A DNA stretch of 64,000 bases, taken from positions 372,001-436,000 of the forward strand of contig NZ_CP108393.1 of NCBI RefSeq assembly GCF_035961655.1, given 5' to 3'. The stretch is from Streptomyces sp. NBC_01317 (GTDB taxonomy: Bacteria > Actinomycetota > Actinomycetes > Streptomycetales > Streptomycetaceae). The notes under the pieces were generated by a model. It saw nothing but the letters and a program-made list of their open reading frames with translations. It searched no databases and was not told the origin of the DNA. Below, in pieces: positions 23,694 through 32,118 of the stretch (its first letter is position 1; the number at the start of each line of letters is the position of its first letter). A program made the translations under genes and the position numbers.

Positions 23694-25386
23694 AACGGGG
23701 CGACGACCCGGGCCTGGCCTCCCTCCGCAGGAGCAGCAGCGCCATGTCGTCACCGCCGCCCTGGGTGCCCAGCCGGTCGAACAGCATGTCGGCCAGGTCC
23801 GGCAGCTCCTCCGGGCCCGTCCTGACCGCCTCCGCCAGCACCTTCATCCGGTCCCCCAGGTCCGTGCCGGGCTCCTCCACCAGGCCGTCCGTGCAGAGCA
23901 GCAGTGTGTCGCCGGGGCCCAGCGTCCCGGTGGTGACCGGGTAGTCGATCCCGCCGTCCCCGGCGAACTCGGCGGCGAGGCCGAGCGGCAGCCCGCCGGT
24001 CGTCGTGATCCAGCCGCAGGCTCCGCCGGCGACCCGCACCATCGGGTCCAGATGCCCCGCCCGTACGATCTGCAAGCCTCCCGTCGACAGGTCGACCTCC
24101 ACATACGTGCAGGTGGCGAAGCGGTCGGTGTCCAGCTCGTGCAGGAAGGCGGCGGCGCGGGCCATGGCGGTGGCGGGCGGGTGGCCCTCGGCGGCGTACG
24201 CCCAGAGCACCATCCGGAGCTGGCCCATGACCACGGCGGCGTCCGTGTCGTGGCCCTGGACGTCGCCGATGGTCAGGCCCACCCGCCCGCCGGGCAGCTG
24301 GAGCACGTCGTACCAGTCCCCGCCGACGCTCCGCCCGATCCGCGCGGGGCGGTAGCGGACGGCCGTCAGCGCCCCAGGGATGTCGGGGATGTGGCGCGGG
24401 AGCATCGCCTGCTGGAGGCCCTCGGCGAGGTCGTGCTCCTGGTCGTAGAGCATGGCCCGCTGGAGGCTCTGCGCGATGCTGCTGCCGAGCGCGACCAGCA
24501 GCGCGCGCTCCGAGTCGCTGAAGTCGCCGTGCCGGGGGTAGAGCATCGCGAGCACGCCGATGGGCCTGGCCTGGGCGATCAGCGGGAGATACGCCCCCGA
24601 GGAGACGACCAGCGGCTCGATGTGCGGCCAGAGCAGCGGGTAGGCGTTGCGGAACTCCTCCCGCGAGGTGACGAAGCGGGGCCGCTCGTTCCGTACCGCC
24701 TCGCTCATCGGGTACGGCTCGTCGATCCGGGTGTACTGGAGCTCCGTCGCGAAGGGGCCGTTACGCCCCTGCGCGACCAGCCTGATCCGTGTCCCCTCGA
24801 CCACCCCGAGCGAGACGCTCTCCGCCCTGAGGTGACCGAGCGCCTCCTCGTCCTCCAGGACCTTGATGACGTCGTGCACGGTCTCGGCGTGGGACAGCAG
24901 GGTGGTGGTGCGCTCCACCATCTCCGTCAGCCGCCGCCGGCCCGCGTCCAGCTCGTTCCTGGCGGCCGCGTCGGCGAGGTCGTGGTGGGCGATCCGGACG
25001 ATGCCGATGACCCGGACGGCGTTCGTCCGCTCGTCGCGGAGGATCCGCGCCTGGGTGTGGGTCCACCGCATCGCCCCGTCGCGGCAGCGGATCTGGAAGT
25101 ACGTGGCGTAGCGGTCCGTGCCCCGCTCCACGGCCTGTCCCACGACGGCGTTCACCCGCGCCGCCTCGTCGGCCGGGATGCGGGACAGCAGCGACTCGCC
25201 CCTGCCGTCGTACTCGTCCTCGCGCAGGTCGAACACCTCGAGGGCGGGGCCGTCCAGATGGAGTGCTCCGCTGACGAGGTTCCAGTCGAAACCGCCCATG
25301 CGGTTGAGGGCGAGTCCCAGTCCCGGATCGGCGGGCCAGTCGTCCGGCAGCGACCCGGCGCCCGGCCGAGCGCCCTGATCAGCCAT
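23665..25386 (-). CDS. PAS-GAF-PP2C (SpoIIE/RsbU-type) serine phosphatase
   Basis: 573 residues. An N-terminal PAS-like sensor (FDWNLVSGALHLD, YFQIRCRDGAMRWTHTQARIL) is followed by a GAF-like domain (about residues 160-320; SGAYLPLIAQARPIGVLAMLY) and a SpoIIE/PPM phosphatase domain starting LAEGLQQAMLPRHIP. Metal-binding Asp residues are in VGGDWYDVLQL and GDVQGHDTDAAVVMGQLR, and later GDTLLLCTDGLVEEPG and GGGDDMALLLLR. Streptomyces has many such proteins, which act on anti-sigma-factor antagonists. No cognate anti-sigma or antagonist gene lies adjacent, so its partner is elsewhere. Confidence 0.88.
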   Translation of the reverse strand: MADQGARPGAGSLPDDWPADPGLGLALNRMGGFDWNLVSGALHLDGPALEVFDLREDEYDGRGESLLSRIPADEAARVNAVVGQAVERGTDRYATYFQIRCRDGAMRWTHTQARILRDERTNAVRVIGIVRIAHHDLADAAARNELDAGRRRLTEMVERTTTLLSHAETVHDVIKVLEDEEALGHLRAESVSLGVVEGTRIRLVAQGRNGPFATELQYTRIDEPYPMSEAVRNERPRFVTSREEFRNAYPLLWPHIEPLVVSSGAYLPLIAQARPIGVLAMLYPRHGDFSDSERALLVALGSSIAQSLQRAMLYDQEHDLAEGLQQAMLPRHIPDIPGALTAVRYRPARIGRSVGGDWYDVLQLPGGRVGLTIGDVQGHDTDAAVVMGQLRMVLWAYAAEGHPPATAMARAAAFLHELDTDRFATCTYVEVDLSTGGLQIVRAGHLDPMVRVAGGACGWITTTGGLPLGLAAEFAGDGGIDYPVTTGTLGPGDTLLLCTDGLVEEPGTDLGDRMKVLAEAVRTGPEELPDLADMLFDRLGTQGGGDDMALLLLRREARPGSSPRSRTRIDPTP

Positions 25387-25584
25387 GCAGCCACCCTCTC
25401 ACCGATCGCCGTTTCGCACGCGCCGAGCGGCCGGTGAGGACCCGTGTCCACGGTCCACGCCCGGCCCAGCGCCCGCCCCCGCGTCCACGGTCCGGAAAGC
25501 GCTTCCGGTCCGGGGGCCGGCCGGAGGAGACTGCGGCCGCACGTCGAGCGCGTGCGACCGCTGCCGAAAAGGACTCCGCTCTCC

Positions 25585-27372
25585 ATGCAGAAACCCGAAA
25601 CCGCTCACCGTCCCGGTCCGCTGGACCACCACTACTCGGGGGAGCATCCGCTCCGTACCCTCGCCTACCTCTTTCGTCCCGACCGCCGCAGGCTCCTCCT
25701 CGTCGTCGCGGTGTTCACCGTCAAGCACATCCCGGTCTGGCTGCTCCCCCTGATCACGGCCAACATCATCGACGTGGTCGTGGAGCACCGGCCCGTCTCC
25801 GAGCTCTGGTACAACGCCGGGGCCCTCGTCTTCGTCCTCGCCCTCAATTTTCCGATGGCGCTGCTCTACGCGCGCCTGATGAGTGCCAGCATCCGCCGGA
25901 TGGGGCGTGAGCTGCGGTCCGCGCTCTGCCGCCGGATGCAGTACCTGTCCCTCGGCTACCACGCGCGGGTCAGCGCGGGTGTCCTCCAGACCAAGGTGGT
26001 ACGGGACGTCGAGGCCGTCGAGCAGATGACCCAGCAGAGCGGCGACCTGGGGCTGGGCGCCATCATGACGCTGCTGGGCGGCCTGGTGGTGATCGGGTTC
26101 CGTACGCCGGTGGTGCTGCCGGTGTTCCTCGTGGTCGTGCCGCTGGCCGCGCTGCTGGTACGGCGGCTGCGCTCGCGGATCCGTACGAACAACGAGGAGT
26201 TCCGGCTGGAGATCGAGCGGCTGTCCTCGCGCGTCGGCGAGATGACCACACTGATCCCCATCACCCGCGCCCACGGCCTGGAGCGCACGGCGCTGCACCG
26301 CGTCGACAACACGCTGGAGCGGGTGCTCACCGCCGGATTCCGGCTGGACGTGCTCAACGGGCGCTTCGGCTCGCTGTCCTGGATCCTGCTGAACACGCTG
26401 GCGGTCGGCTGTCTGACGGGCTCGGCGGTGGTCGCGTACTACGGCTGGATGGGCATATCGGCCGGTGACGTCGTCATGATCAGCACGTTCTTCACCGCGC
26501 TGACCGCTTCCCTGATGACCCTGATGAACCTGACGCCGATCATCTCGAAGGGACTGGAGTCGGTGCGCTCGGTCGGCGAGGTGCTCCAGGCGCCGGACCT
26601 GGAGAGCAACGAGGGCAAGACGTCCGTCGACCGTGTCGAGGGGCGGATCGACTTCGAGGGGACGGGATACCGCTACCCGGAGGCGGCGGAGCCCTCGGTG
26701 CGCGGCTTCGACCTGACGGTGCGGCCCGGCGAGACGATAGCCCTGGTCGGCGCGTCGGGTGCGGGCAAGTCGACCCTGCTGAACCTGCTGATCGGTTTCA
26801 TCCGGCCGACCGAGGGGCGCATCCTGCTGGACGGCGCGGACATGGCGTCGCTCGATCTGCGGACGTACCGGCGTTTCCTGTCGGTCGTGCCGCAGGAGTC
26901 GATCCTCTTCGAGGGGACGATCCGGGAGAACGTGACGTACGGCCTGGCGGGCGGCGAGGACGAGACCGCGCTGCGGCACGCGCTGGACGCGGCGAACGCG
27001 ACGGAGTTCGTGGACCGGCTGCCGGACGGCCTGGACACGGTGGTGGGGCAGCGCGGCGCCCGGCTGTCGGGCGGCCAGAAGCAGCGGCTCGCGATCGCCA
27101 GGGCGCTGATCAGGGATCCGCGGATCCTGGTGCTGGACGAGGCGACGTCCGCGCTGGACAACCGGTCGGAGGCGCTGATCCAGGACGCGCTGGCGCGGCT
27201 GGTGGCGGGCAGGACGGTGTTCGTCGTGGCGCACCGGCTGTCCACGATCCAGAACGCGGACCGGATCGTGGTGATGGAGCACGGCCGGATCGTGGAGACG
27301 GGCAGCCATCAGGAGCTGCTGGCGCGGGGCGGGTCGTACGCGACGACGCTCCAGCCCCGGAGGTCGGGGTGA
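25585..27372 (+). CDS. ABC transporter, fused membrane and ATPase domains
   Basis: 595 residues from ATG 25585. Half-transporter layout: transmembrane domain with about six helices (LLLVVAVFTVKHIPVWLLPLI onward), then an ATPase domain with Walker A GASGAGKST, Q-loop VVPQES, signature LSGGQKQRLAIARAL, Walker B ILVLDEATSALD and the H-loop VAHRL. It would work as a homodimer or with a partner half-transporter exporting a lipid, drug or peptide; no partner is adjacent. Upstream in-frame starts would add up to 47 Arg/Pro-rich residues and are unlikely. The gene is divergent from the SpoIIE-type phosphatase and convergent with the TetR gene. Confidence 0.9.
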   Translation: MQKPETAHRPGPLDHHYSGEHPLRTLAYLFRPDRRRLLLVVAVFTVKHIPVWLLPLITANIIDVVVEHRPVSELWYNAGALVFVLALNFPMALLYARLMSASIRRMGRELRSALCRRMQYLSLGYHARVSAGVLQTKVVRDVEAVEQMTQQSGDLGLGAIMTLLGGLVVIGFRTPVVLPVFLVVVPLAALLVRRLRSRIRTNNEEFRLEIERLSSRVGEMTTLIPITRAHGLERTALHRVDNTLERVLTAGFRLDVLNGRFGSLSWILLNTLAVGCLTGSAVVAYYGWMGISAGDVVMISTFFTALTASLMTLMNLTPIISKGLESVRSVGEVLQAPDLESNEGKTSVDRVEGRIDFEGTGYRYPEAAEPSVRGFDLTVRPGETIALVGASGAGKSTLLNLLIGFIRPTEGRILLDGADMASLDLRTYRRFLSVVPQESILFEGTIRENVTYGLAGGEDETALRHALDAANATEFVDRLPDGLDTVVGQRGARLSGGQKQRLAIARALIRDPRILVLDEATSALDNRSEALIQDALARLVAGRTVFVVAHRLSTIQNADRIVVMEHGRIVETGSHQELLARGGSYATTLQPRRSG

Positions 27373-27374
27373 TC

Positions 27375-27427
27375 GTTCAGGGGAGTCGTGCGGTCCTGGG
27401 TGACGCCGTTCAGAGGGAGTCGTGCGG
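27375..27427. repeat. Duplicated 19-20 bp at the convergent ABC/TetR 3' ends
   Basis: GTTCAGGGGAGTCGTGCGG (27375-27393) recurs as a 20-base copy with one inserted A at 27408-27427, with 14 bases between. The right copy encodes the end of the TetR protein including its stop codon; the left copy is non-coding, so it looks like a recent small tandem duplication. Confidence 0.7.
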
Positions 27428-28099
27428 CTCCGACGTCATCCGGTCCACCTGGCCGGTGTCCAGGGGCGGCTGGGTGAAGGCGATGTGCGGGGTGCGCAGC
27501 CCGGCCATGACCAGGTCGAGGTGGCGCTGCCAGGCGTCGGGCGCGGCGGCGCCCGACGTCTCCACGACCCCGCGTATCCCCCACACGACCATCGCGATGT
27601 CCGTGACGGTGACCTGGTCGTTGACCACGCCGGCCCGCCGTGCCCCGGACAGCAGGCGGTCGGTGATCCCGCGCAGGTGCGCCACCTGCGCGGGGCGGGC
27701 CAGTTCGCCCCACGCGCCAGGGAGGTGGCCCCGGCTGCCGGCGATGAGCCGGCCGACGGTACGGAGGAACCGGTCGAGGCCCTCGCCGGGCGGCTGCCGC
27801 GCGGCCTCCTCGGCGAGGGTGACCAGCTTGTCGTAGAAGACCTCGACCAGCTCCGCGACCAGGGCCTCCTTGGTGGGAAAGCGGCGGTAGAGCGTCGCGG
27901 GGCCCACTCCGGCGAGGCGGGCGATGTCCTCCATGCCGGCGGTGGGTCCCTGCGCGGCGAAGGCCCGGCCGGCCGCGTCGATCATGCGGGCACGGTTCTC
28001 GGCGGCGTCGCGGCGCAGCGCCGGCCGGCGCGTCTTGGACGGTGCGGTGGGGTCGCCGGTGTCGTCGTGTCTCCCGGCCGTCCCCAGGTCGCCCGTCAT
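27410..28099 (-). CDS. TetR-family regulator
   Basis: 229 residues. The helix-turn-helix is AAGRAFAAQGPTAGMEDIARLAGVGPATLYRRFPTKEALV, a classic TetR block, followed by a ligand domain with FLRTVGRLIAGSRGHLPGAW and DIAMVVWGIRGVVE. The ATG overlaps the TGA of the upstream dehydrogenase gene (ATGA), so the pair is co-translated: the regulator is the second gene of its own target operon. A Streptomyces SDR-TetR pair of this kind usually represses itself. Confidence 0.9.
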   Translation of the reverse strand: MTGDLGTAGRHDDTGDPTAPSKTRRPALRRDAAENRARMIDAAGRAFAAQGPTAGMEDIARLAGVGPATLYRRFPTKEALVAELVEVFYDKLVTLAEEAARQPPGEGLDRFLRTVGRLIAGSRGHLPGAWGELARPAQVAHLRGITDRLLSGARRAGVVNDQVTVTDIAMVVWGIRGVVETSGAAAPDAWQRHLDLVMAGLRTPHIAFTQPPLDTGQVDRMTSEPHDSL

Positions 28100-28947
28100 T
28101 CCGGCTGCCCTGACTCCGCCGGGAAGGCCGTCGACCGGCTGACCTCGGCCCACTCCCGCGTCTCGCGGATCCGCGCCTCGGTCGACTTCTCCACGGCCTC
28201 CACCGCGTCCGCCCCGAGCAGCAGCCGGAGCGGCGGCTCGTCCCGCCGTACGGCGTCCAGGATCACCCGCGCGCCGCGCGCCGGGTCGCCCTCCTGCACC
28301 CCGTCGGTGCCGTCGCGGTAGCGGTGGATCGCGCCCACGCTGGCCTCGTAGTCCGGGCCCACCTCGGCGCGGTGCATGGTCGTGCTCTGCCAGTCGGTGC
28401 GGAAGGCGCCGGGCTCGACGATGATCACCCGCACGCCGAAGGGCCTCACCTCGTTGTTGAGCACCTCGGAGAAGCCTTCGACGCCGAATTTGGCGGTCTG
28501 GTACGGGCCCAGCCCGGGGGAACCGCCGACCCGTCCGCCGACGGACGAGAACTGGACGAAGCGGCCGGACCGCTGCCGCCGCAGCACCGGCAGCGCCGCC
28601 TTGGTCACGTTGATGACGCCGAACAGGTTCGTCTCGATCTGGGCGCGGAACTCGGACTCCGGCGTCTCCTCGATCGGCGCGGAATTGGCGTACCCGGCGT
28701 TGTTCACGACCACGTCGAGCCGGCCGAAGGCGTCGAGCGCGAGTTGTACGGCCGCACGGGCCGCCGCCGGGTCGGTGACGTCGAGCGCGGTCGCCCGCAC
28801 CCGGTCCCCGTACTTCCGGACGAGGTCGTCGAGTTGCTCGGGGCGACGCGCCGTCGCGACGACGTGGTCCCCGGACTCCAGGGCGGCCAGGGCCAGCTCC
28901 CGCCCGAATCCGCGGGAGCTTCCGGTGATGAGCCAGGTCTGTGACAT
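28096..28947 (-). CDS. Short-chain dehydrogenase/reductase (oxidoreductase, SDR)
   Basis: 283 residues. Rossmann motif WLITGSSRGFGRELALAALE, then LDVVVNNAGYANSAPIEE, QIETNLFGVINVTKAALP, catalytic FVQFSSVGGRVGG with Tyr-Lys in YQTAKFGVEGFSEVL, and VIIVEPGAFRTDW. This is the common SDR subfamily with GSSRGFGR and EPGAFRTDW motifs. GAGGAG lies 8 bases before the ATG. It heads a two-gene operon with a TetR regulator, and an unusual 7-bp tandem repeat lies in its leader. Substrate unknown. Confidence 0.9.
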   Translation of the reverse strand: MSQTWLITGSSRGFGRELALAALESGDHVVATARRPEQLDDLVRKYGDRVRATALDVTDPAAARAAVQLALDAFGRLDVVVNNAGYANSAPIEETPESEFRAQIETNLFGVINVTKAALPVLRRQRSGRFVQFSSVGGRVGGSPGLGPYQTAKFGVEGFSEVLNNEVRPFGVRVIIVEPGAFRTDWQSTTMHRAEVGPDYEASVGAIHRYRDGTDGVQEGDPARGARVILDAVRRDEPPLRLLLGADAVEAVEKSTEARIRETREWAEVSRSTAFPAESGQPE

Positions 28948-28963
28948 GTCGGCTCCTCGATGA

Positions 28964-29010
28964 GCGATAAGCGATAAGCGATAAGCGATAAGCGATAAGC
29001 GATAAGCGAT
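28964..29010 (-). repeat. 7-bp tandem repeat (TTATCGC)n in the SDR-TetR operon leader
   Basis: The unit GCGATAA on the plus strand (TTATCGC on the coding strand) occurs six times perfectly from 28964 to 29005 and once more partially to 29010. It ends 17 bases before the dehydrogenase ATG, just upstream of its GAGGAG site. It is A/T-richer than any surrounding sequence. It may act as iterated regulator half-sites or as a slippage-prone spacer that alters promoter geometry. Confidence 0.95.
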
Positions 29011-29047
29011 AGACCATCTCTCACTTCACGCTAACACGGCGGCCCGG

Positions 29048-29563
29048 TCAGCGCGGCCGCCGGACCGGGGACGAGGCCGTGGAGCGCCCCTGACCCTCGT
29101 CACCGGGGGCCGGGTCGATCCGGCGCGGCCTGACATGTTCGTACGCCATCGTCGTCTGGACGTCGGCGACCTCGCGGCGCTCGGTGAGCCGGTCGATGAC
29201 AAAGGCGTAGACGCCGTTCACGTCCGGGACGGCGATGTGCAGCAGGAAGTCGTGGGCGCCGGAGGTCACGAACAGGCCGATGACCTCCGGCAGCCGCGCC
29301 GCCCACTCCCGGAACCCCTCGATGACCGGCCGGGCCGGCGGGCGGATGCGGACCGAGATCAGTGCCTGGACGGGTCGGCCGATCGCGTCGAGGTCGACGG
29401 CCGCGTGGTAGCCGGTGACCACTCCGTGCTCGCGGAGCAGCTTCACGCGCTCCAGCGAGGTGGACGGCGAGACGCCGGTCTTGGCCGCGAGATCGCGGTT
29501 GGTCTGCCGTGCGTCGTTCTGCAACTCCCGCAGCAGGGCGAGATCGACCGCATCAAATTTCAT
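29048..29563 (-). CDS. Lrp/AsnC-family regulator
   Basis: 171 residues. N-terminal helix-turn-helix: FDAVDLALLRELQNDARQTNRDLAAKTGVSPSTSLERVKLLREHGVV, the standard AsnC layout. The RAM ligand domain follows (ALISVRIRPP, VIGLFVTSGAHDFLLHIAVPDV, YAFVIDRLTERREVADVQTTMAYEHVR). Such regulators respond to amino acids or related molecules. The gene is divergent from the DUF2000 gene, with 103 bases between starts, so DUF2000 is its likely target. The last ~20 residues are basic and low in complexity. Confidence 0.92.
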   Translation of the reverse strand: MKFDAVDLALLRELQNDARQTNRDLAAKTGVSPSTSLERVKLLREHGVVTGYHAAVDLDAIGRPVQALISVRIRPPARPVIEGFREWAARLPEVIGLFVTSGAHDFLLHIAVPDVNGVYAFVIDRLTERREVADVQTTMAYEHVRPRRIDPAPGDEGQGRSTASSPVRRPR

Positions 29564-29666
29564 GGAACACCTCTCAGACCGCATGACGTACGGCACCTGG
29601 CGACAGACCCGGGACGTGTGCCTAGCGTATCGGGGTGTCCGTACACGAACGAGTAGCAGGAGCACC

Positions 29667-30131
29667 ATGTCCCTCCCCCAGCTGACCGGCGACGACGTGA
29701 CCACCCACCGGCCGACGCGGCAGGCCAGGCTCAAGTGGGTCGTCGTCGTGGACGAGAGCCTCCCGGCGGGCCGGGCGGCCAACGCCGCCGCCTGCATGGC
29801 CGCCGCCGTCGGCAAGGCCCTGCCCGATCTCCTCGGCCCCGGCGGCGAGGACGCGTCGGGTGTCCCCCACGCGGGCCTGCCGTGGGCGGGCTGCACCGTC
29901 CTGGCCACGGACGCGGACGCGCTGCGCGCGCTGCGGGCCAAGGCCGCCACGAGAGAGGACATCCTGATCGTGGACATGCCCGAACCGGCGCAGACCGCAC
30001 GGGTGTACGACGACTACCTCGGAGTGCTCGCCGCGACCGGGCAGGACACCCTCGGTTACTGCGGCGTCAGCCTCGTCGGGCCCCGCAACCGGGTGGACAA
30101 ACTGGTCGGCGGGCTCGCTCTACTGCGCTGA
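29667..30131 (+). CDS. DUF2000 domain protein
   Basis: 154 residues from ATG 29667 with GCAGGAGC upstream. The DUF2000 pattern is present: KWVVVVDESLPAGRAANAAACMAAAVGKALP, WAGCTVLATDADALRALRAKA and LGVLAATGQDTLGYCGVSLVGPRNRVDKLVGGL. The fold is peptidyl-tRNA-hydrolase-like (PTH2) but the function is unknown. Divergent location from an AsnC regulator suggests an amino-acid-related role; this is inference. Confidence 0.85.
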   Translation: MSLPQLTGDDVTTHRPTRQARLKWVVVVDESLPAGRAANAAACMAAAVGKALPDLLGPGGEDASGVPHAGLPWAGCTVLATDADALRALRAKAATREDILIVDMPEPAQTARVYDDYLGVLAATGQDTLGYCGVSLVGPRNRVDKLVGGLALLR

Positions 30132-30199
30132 CCGGGGGTTGATCCGGTGGATTCCGCATCCATTGGGCCGATATCCGTTACCCGGTGTGAGTCGCGGCG

Positions 30200-30250
30200 T
30201 TGAACGTGCGTGAAGGCCGCACAACGTGCGGCTGTGCTCGAAACGTTCAA
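30200..30250 (+). promoter_or_regulatory. Nested stem-loop in the chaplin leader
   Basis: TTGAACGT (30200-30207) is complementary to ACGTTCAA (30243-30250), which directly abuts the GGAG ribosome site (30251-30254). Inside, GCCGCAC (30216-30222) pairs with GTGCGGC (30226-30232) around a 3-base loop. A folded leader would bring a stem right up to the ribosome site of the chaplin gene. Confidence 0.45.
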
Positions 30251-30261
30251 GGAGAAACTTG

Positions 30262-30531
30262 ATGTCGCGTATCGCGAAGGCAGCTGCTGTTCTCGCCGGC
30301 ACGGGCGCCGTGCTGGCCGGTGGCGCCGGAATGGCCGCTGCCGACGCCGGTGCCGAGGCTGCGGCCGTCGGCTCGCCCGGTGTCCTGTCCGGCAACCTGC
30401 TCCAGGTGCCCGTGCACGTCCCGGTCAACCTCTGCGGCAACACCGTCGACGTGATCGGCCTGCTCAACCCGGCGTTCGGCAACACGTGCGCCAACGTCTC
30501 GGCACCCCAGACCGGCGGCTACGGCGGCTGA
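30262..30531 (+). CDS. Short chaplin
   Basis: 89 residues from ATG 30262, eleven bases after AAGGAG begins. A Sec signal peptide (KAAAVLAGTGAVLAGGAGMAAA) is followed by one chaplin domain: GSPGVLSGNLLQVPVHVPVNLCGNTVDVIGLLNPAFGNTCAN, with the two conserved Cys residues, and a Gly-rich end. This is the short-chaplin type (E-H class), surface-active amyloid-forming proteins that coat aerial hyphae. A single domain and the lack of a sorting motif show it is not a long, wall-anchored chaplin. Known chaplin genes are switched on with aerial growth. Confidence 0.9.
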   Translation: MSRIAKAAAVLAGTGAVLAGGAGMAAADAGAEAAAVGSPGVLSGNLLQVPVHVPVNLCGNTVDVIGLLNPAFGNTCANVSAPQTGGYGG

Positions 30532-30672
30532 ACACGGACTGACGTGTCCGGCCCCCGGGCCACACGTTCCCGTTGAATGACGGCCTCCCGCGCCGCGGCG
30601 CGGGGGGCCGTCGTCCGTCGGGCCGCGAGTGGTCGCCGTCCGGCTCAGGCCGACGCCCCGTTGGCCGCTGCC

Positions 30673-31536
30673 TCAGGTCTCGTAGCGGTAGATCTTGCGG
30701 TGGTCGAGCAGCGTGGACGGCTTGACGTTCCAGGGCGGCAGCGGCTCCTCCAGGCTGATCGCCCGGCCGTGCTGGGGATCCCTGGCGGGCAGCTTCTTCT
30801 TCGGCAGATAGGTCGCCTTCGGGTGCTTCTGCTGCCAGCGGTCCCACAGCAGGTCGACAAAGGCGTGGTGCAGCCAGAACGCCGGGTCGTTCGGGGAGGC
30901 CGCGCCCAGCATGGCTCCCCCGATCCAGCGGTGCACCCGGTTGTGGTTGCGCCAGCGCTCTCTGCCGCCGGACGTCCAGCCTTCGAGGCGGTTGCGGAAA
31001 CCGGAGGTGGCGGTCGAGTCCCAGGGGGCCGCGTCGTAGACCTTCTCGTTCATCGCCGCGGCCAGTTCCGCCTTGCTGGGCAGGGCGATCGGGGAGGAGG
31101 GACGGCCCAGGTCCCGGGTGAGGAACCGGTCGTCGGTCACCCCGCCCTTGATGCTCCAGTTGCCCGCGCTGTAGGCGAAGGGGCCCGTCATGACCTGCTG
31201 GTCCCTCTCCCGTCCTGTGCCGCCGAGGAAGTCCTCGCGCCACAGGGCGGCGGCGGGGGTGTTGTCGGTCGTCCAGTCCCAGTACGGGATCGTCACGGTG
31301 GCGTCGATCGTGCGGAGCGCGCGCTCGAAGTCGAGCAGGTAGCGCCGGTGCCAGGGCAGGAACGAGGGAGCCATGTGCCCGGCGCGCACCCCGCCCTCGG
31401 CGTCGGAGACGTAGTACCGGGTGTGCAGCCGTACGAACTCCTCGTACGTGCCGCGGCGTTTGAGCTCCAGGACGGCGCCGACAAATCTCCTCTTCTCGGT
31501 GCCGCTGAGATTCCGCTGGTTCTTTCTGGTGTACAC
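30673..31536 (-). CDS. melC2: Tyrosinase (MelC2-like)
   Basis: 287 residues from GTG 31536. All six copper-binding His are in place: one in VRLHTRYYV, two in GHMAPSFLPWHRRYLLDFE (CuA), two in HNRVHRWIGG, and one in NDPAFWLHHAFVDLLWDRWQ (CuB). Other tyrosinase hallmarks are TIPYWDWTTDNTP and GPFAYSAGNWSIKG. It oxidises tyrosine to dopaquinone, the start of melanin formation. It has no own signal peptide and depends on MelC1 for export and copper loading. It follows melC1 by 54 bases. Confidence 0.9.
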   Translation of the reverse strand: MYTRKNQRNLSGTEKRRFVGAVLELKRRGTYEEFVRLHTRYYVSDAEGGVRAGHMAPSFLPWHRRYLLDFERALRTIDATVTIPYWDWTTDNTPAAALWREDFLGGTGRERDQQVMTGPFAYSAGNWSIKGGVTDDRFLTRDLGRPSSPIALPSKAELAAAMNEKVYDAAPWDSTATSGFRNRLEGWTSGGRERWRNHNRVHRWIGGAMLGAASPNDPAFWLHHAFVDLLWDRWQQKHPKATYLPKKKLPARDPQHGRAISLEEPLPPWNVKPSTLLDHRKIYRYET

Positions 31537-31590
31537 CGGTGGGGGCCCTCCCGAGGTCGCTGGTGGTGTCGGACGTGGTGGACCGGGCCG

Positions 31591-32118
31591 TCAGACGTGG
31601 TGGACCGGGCCGGAGAGCGACAACTGGGCACCCCGCAGGTCCTCTACGGCCGCGCGGGCGGCGTCGAGCAGGGTCGGGAACGACTCGTAGTGGTTGACCG
31701 CGCTCAGATAGCTGCCGTCGGCGCGCCGCATGACGTGCAGGGGACGGCCGTCGATCCGGATGTCGAAGGCGGACAGACCGGGGGCGGCCGCGGTGACGGC
31801 GCCGGCCCCCATCGGGCCCGCGCCCATCGCGCCCGTACCCGTGCCGAGTTCGATCCGGCGTCCCTGGTACATCTCCTCGAACGCCCGGCCCGCCGCGTCC
31901 CGCACGGCGCGGGCCGCCCCGGCCCCGGGGGCCGCCGGGCCGTCCGCGCGGCGGCCGGCCCGGACGACGGGGGCCAGGACCGTGGCCGTGCCGCCGACCA
32001 CGCCCAGCGTGAAGAGCGACCGCAGGAAGTTCCGGCGGGTGCGGCCGCGCGGGCCGGCCCCGTCCGGGGGCGCCGCCTGCCGTAAGGGGCTGCGTTCGGC
32101 CTGGGTTCCACGTGGCAT
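31591..32118 (-). CDS. melC1: Tyrosinase cofactor MelC1-like (Tat-exported)
   Basis: 175 residues. The N-terminus has a twin-arginine signal (RTRRNFLRSLFTLGVVGGTATVLAP) and a long Ala/Gly linker; the conserved MelC1 core is AFEEMYQGRRIELGTG and later FDIRIDGRPLHVMRRADGSYLSAVNHYESFPTLLDAARAAVEDL. MelC1 binds apotyrosinase, delivers copper and takes it through the Tat pathway. GGAGG lies 6 bases before the ATG. A 17-18-bp direct repeat (31571-31588 and 31594-31611) lies across its 3' end. Confidence 0.9.
   Translation of the reverse strand: MPRGTQAERSPLRQAAPPDGAGPRGRTRRNFLRSLFTLGVVGGTATVLAPVVRAGRRADGPAAPGAGAARAVRDAAGRAFEEMYQGRRIELGTGTGAMGAGPMGAGAVTAAAPGLSAFDIRIDGRPLHVMRRADGSYLSAVNHYESFPTLLDAARAAVEDLRGAQLSLSGPVHHV

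Noticed and set aside
25399..27309. 636-residue minus-strand open frame
   Set aside because: Antisense of the ABC transporter; composition is His/Arg/Gln-rich nonsense.
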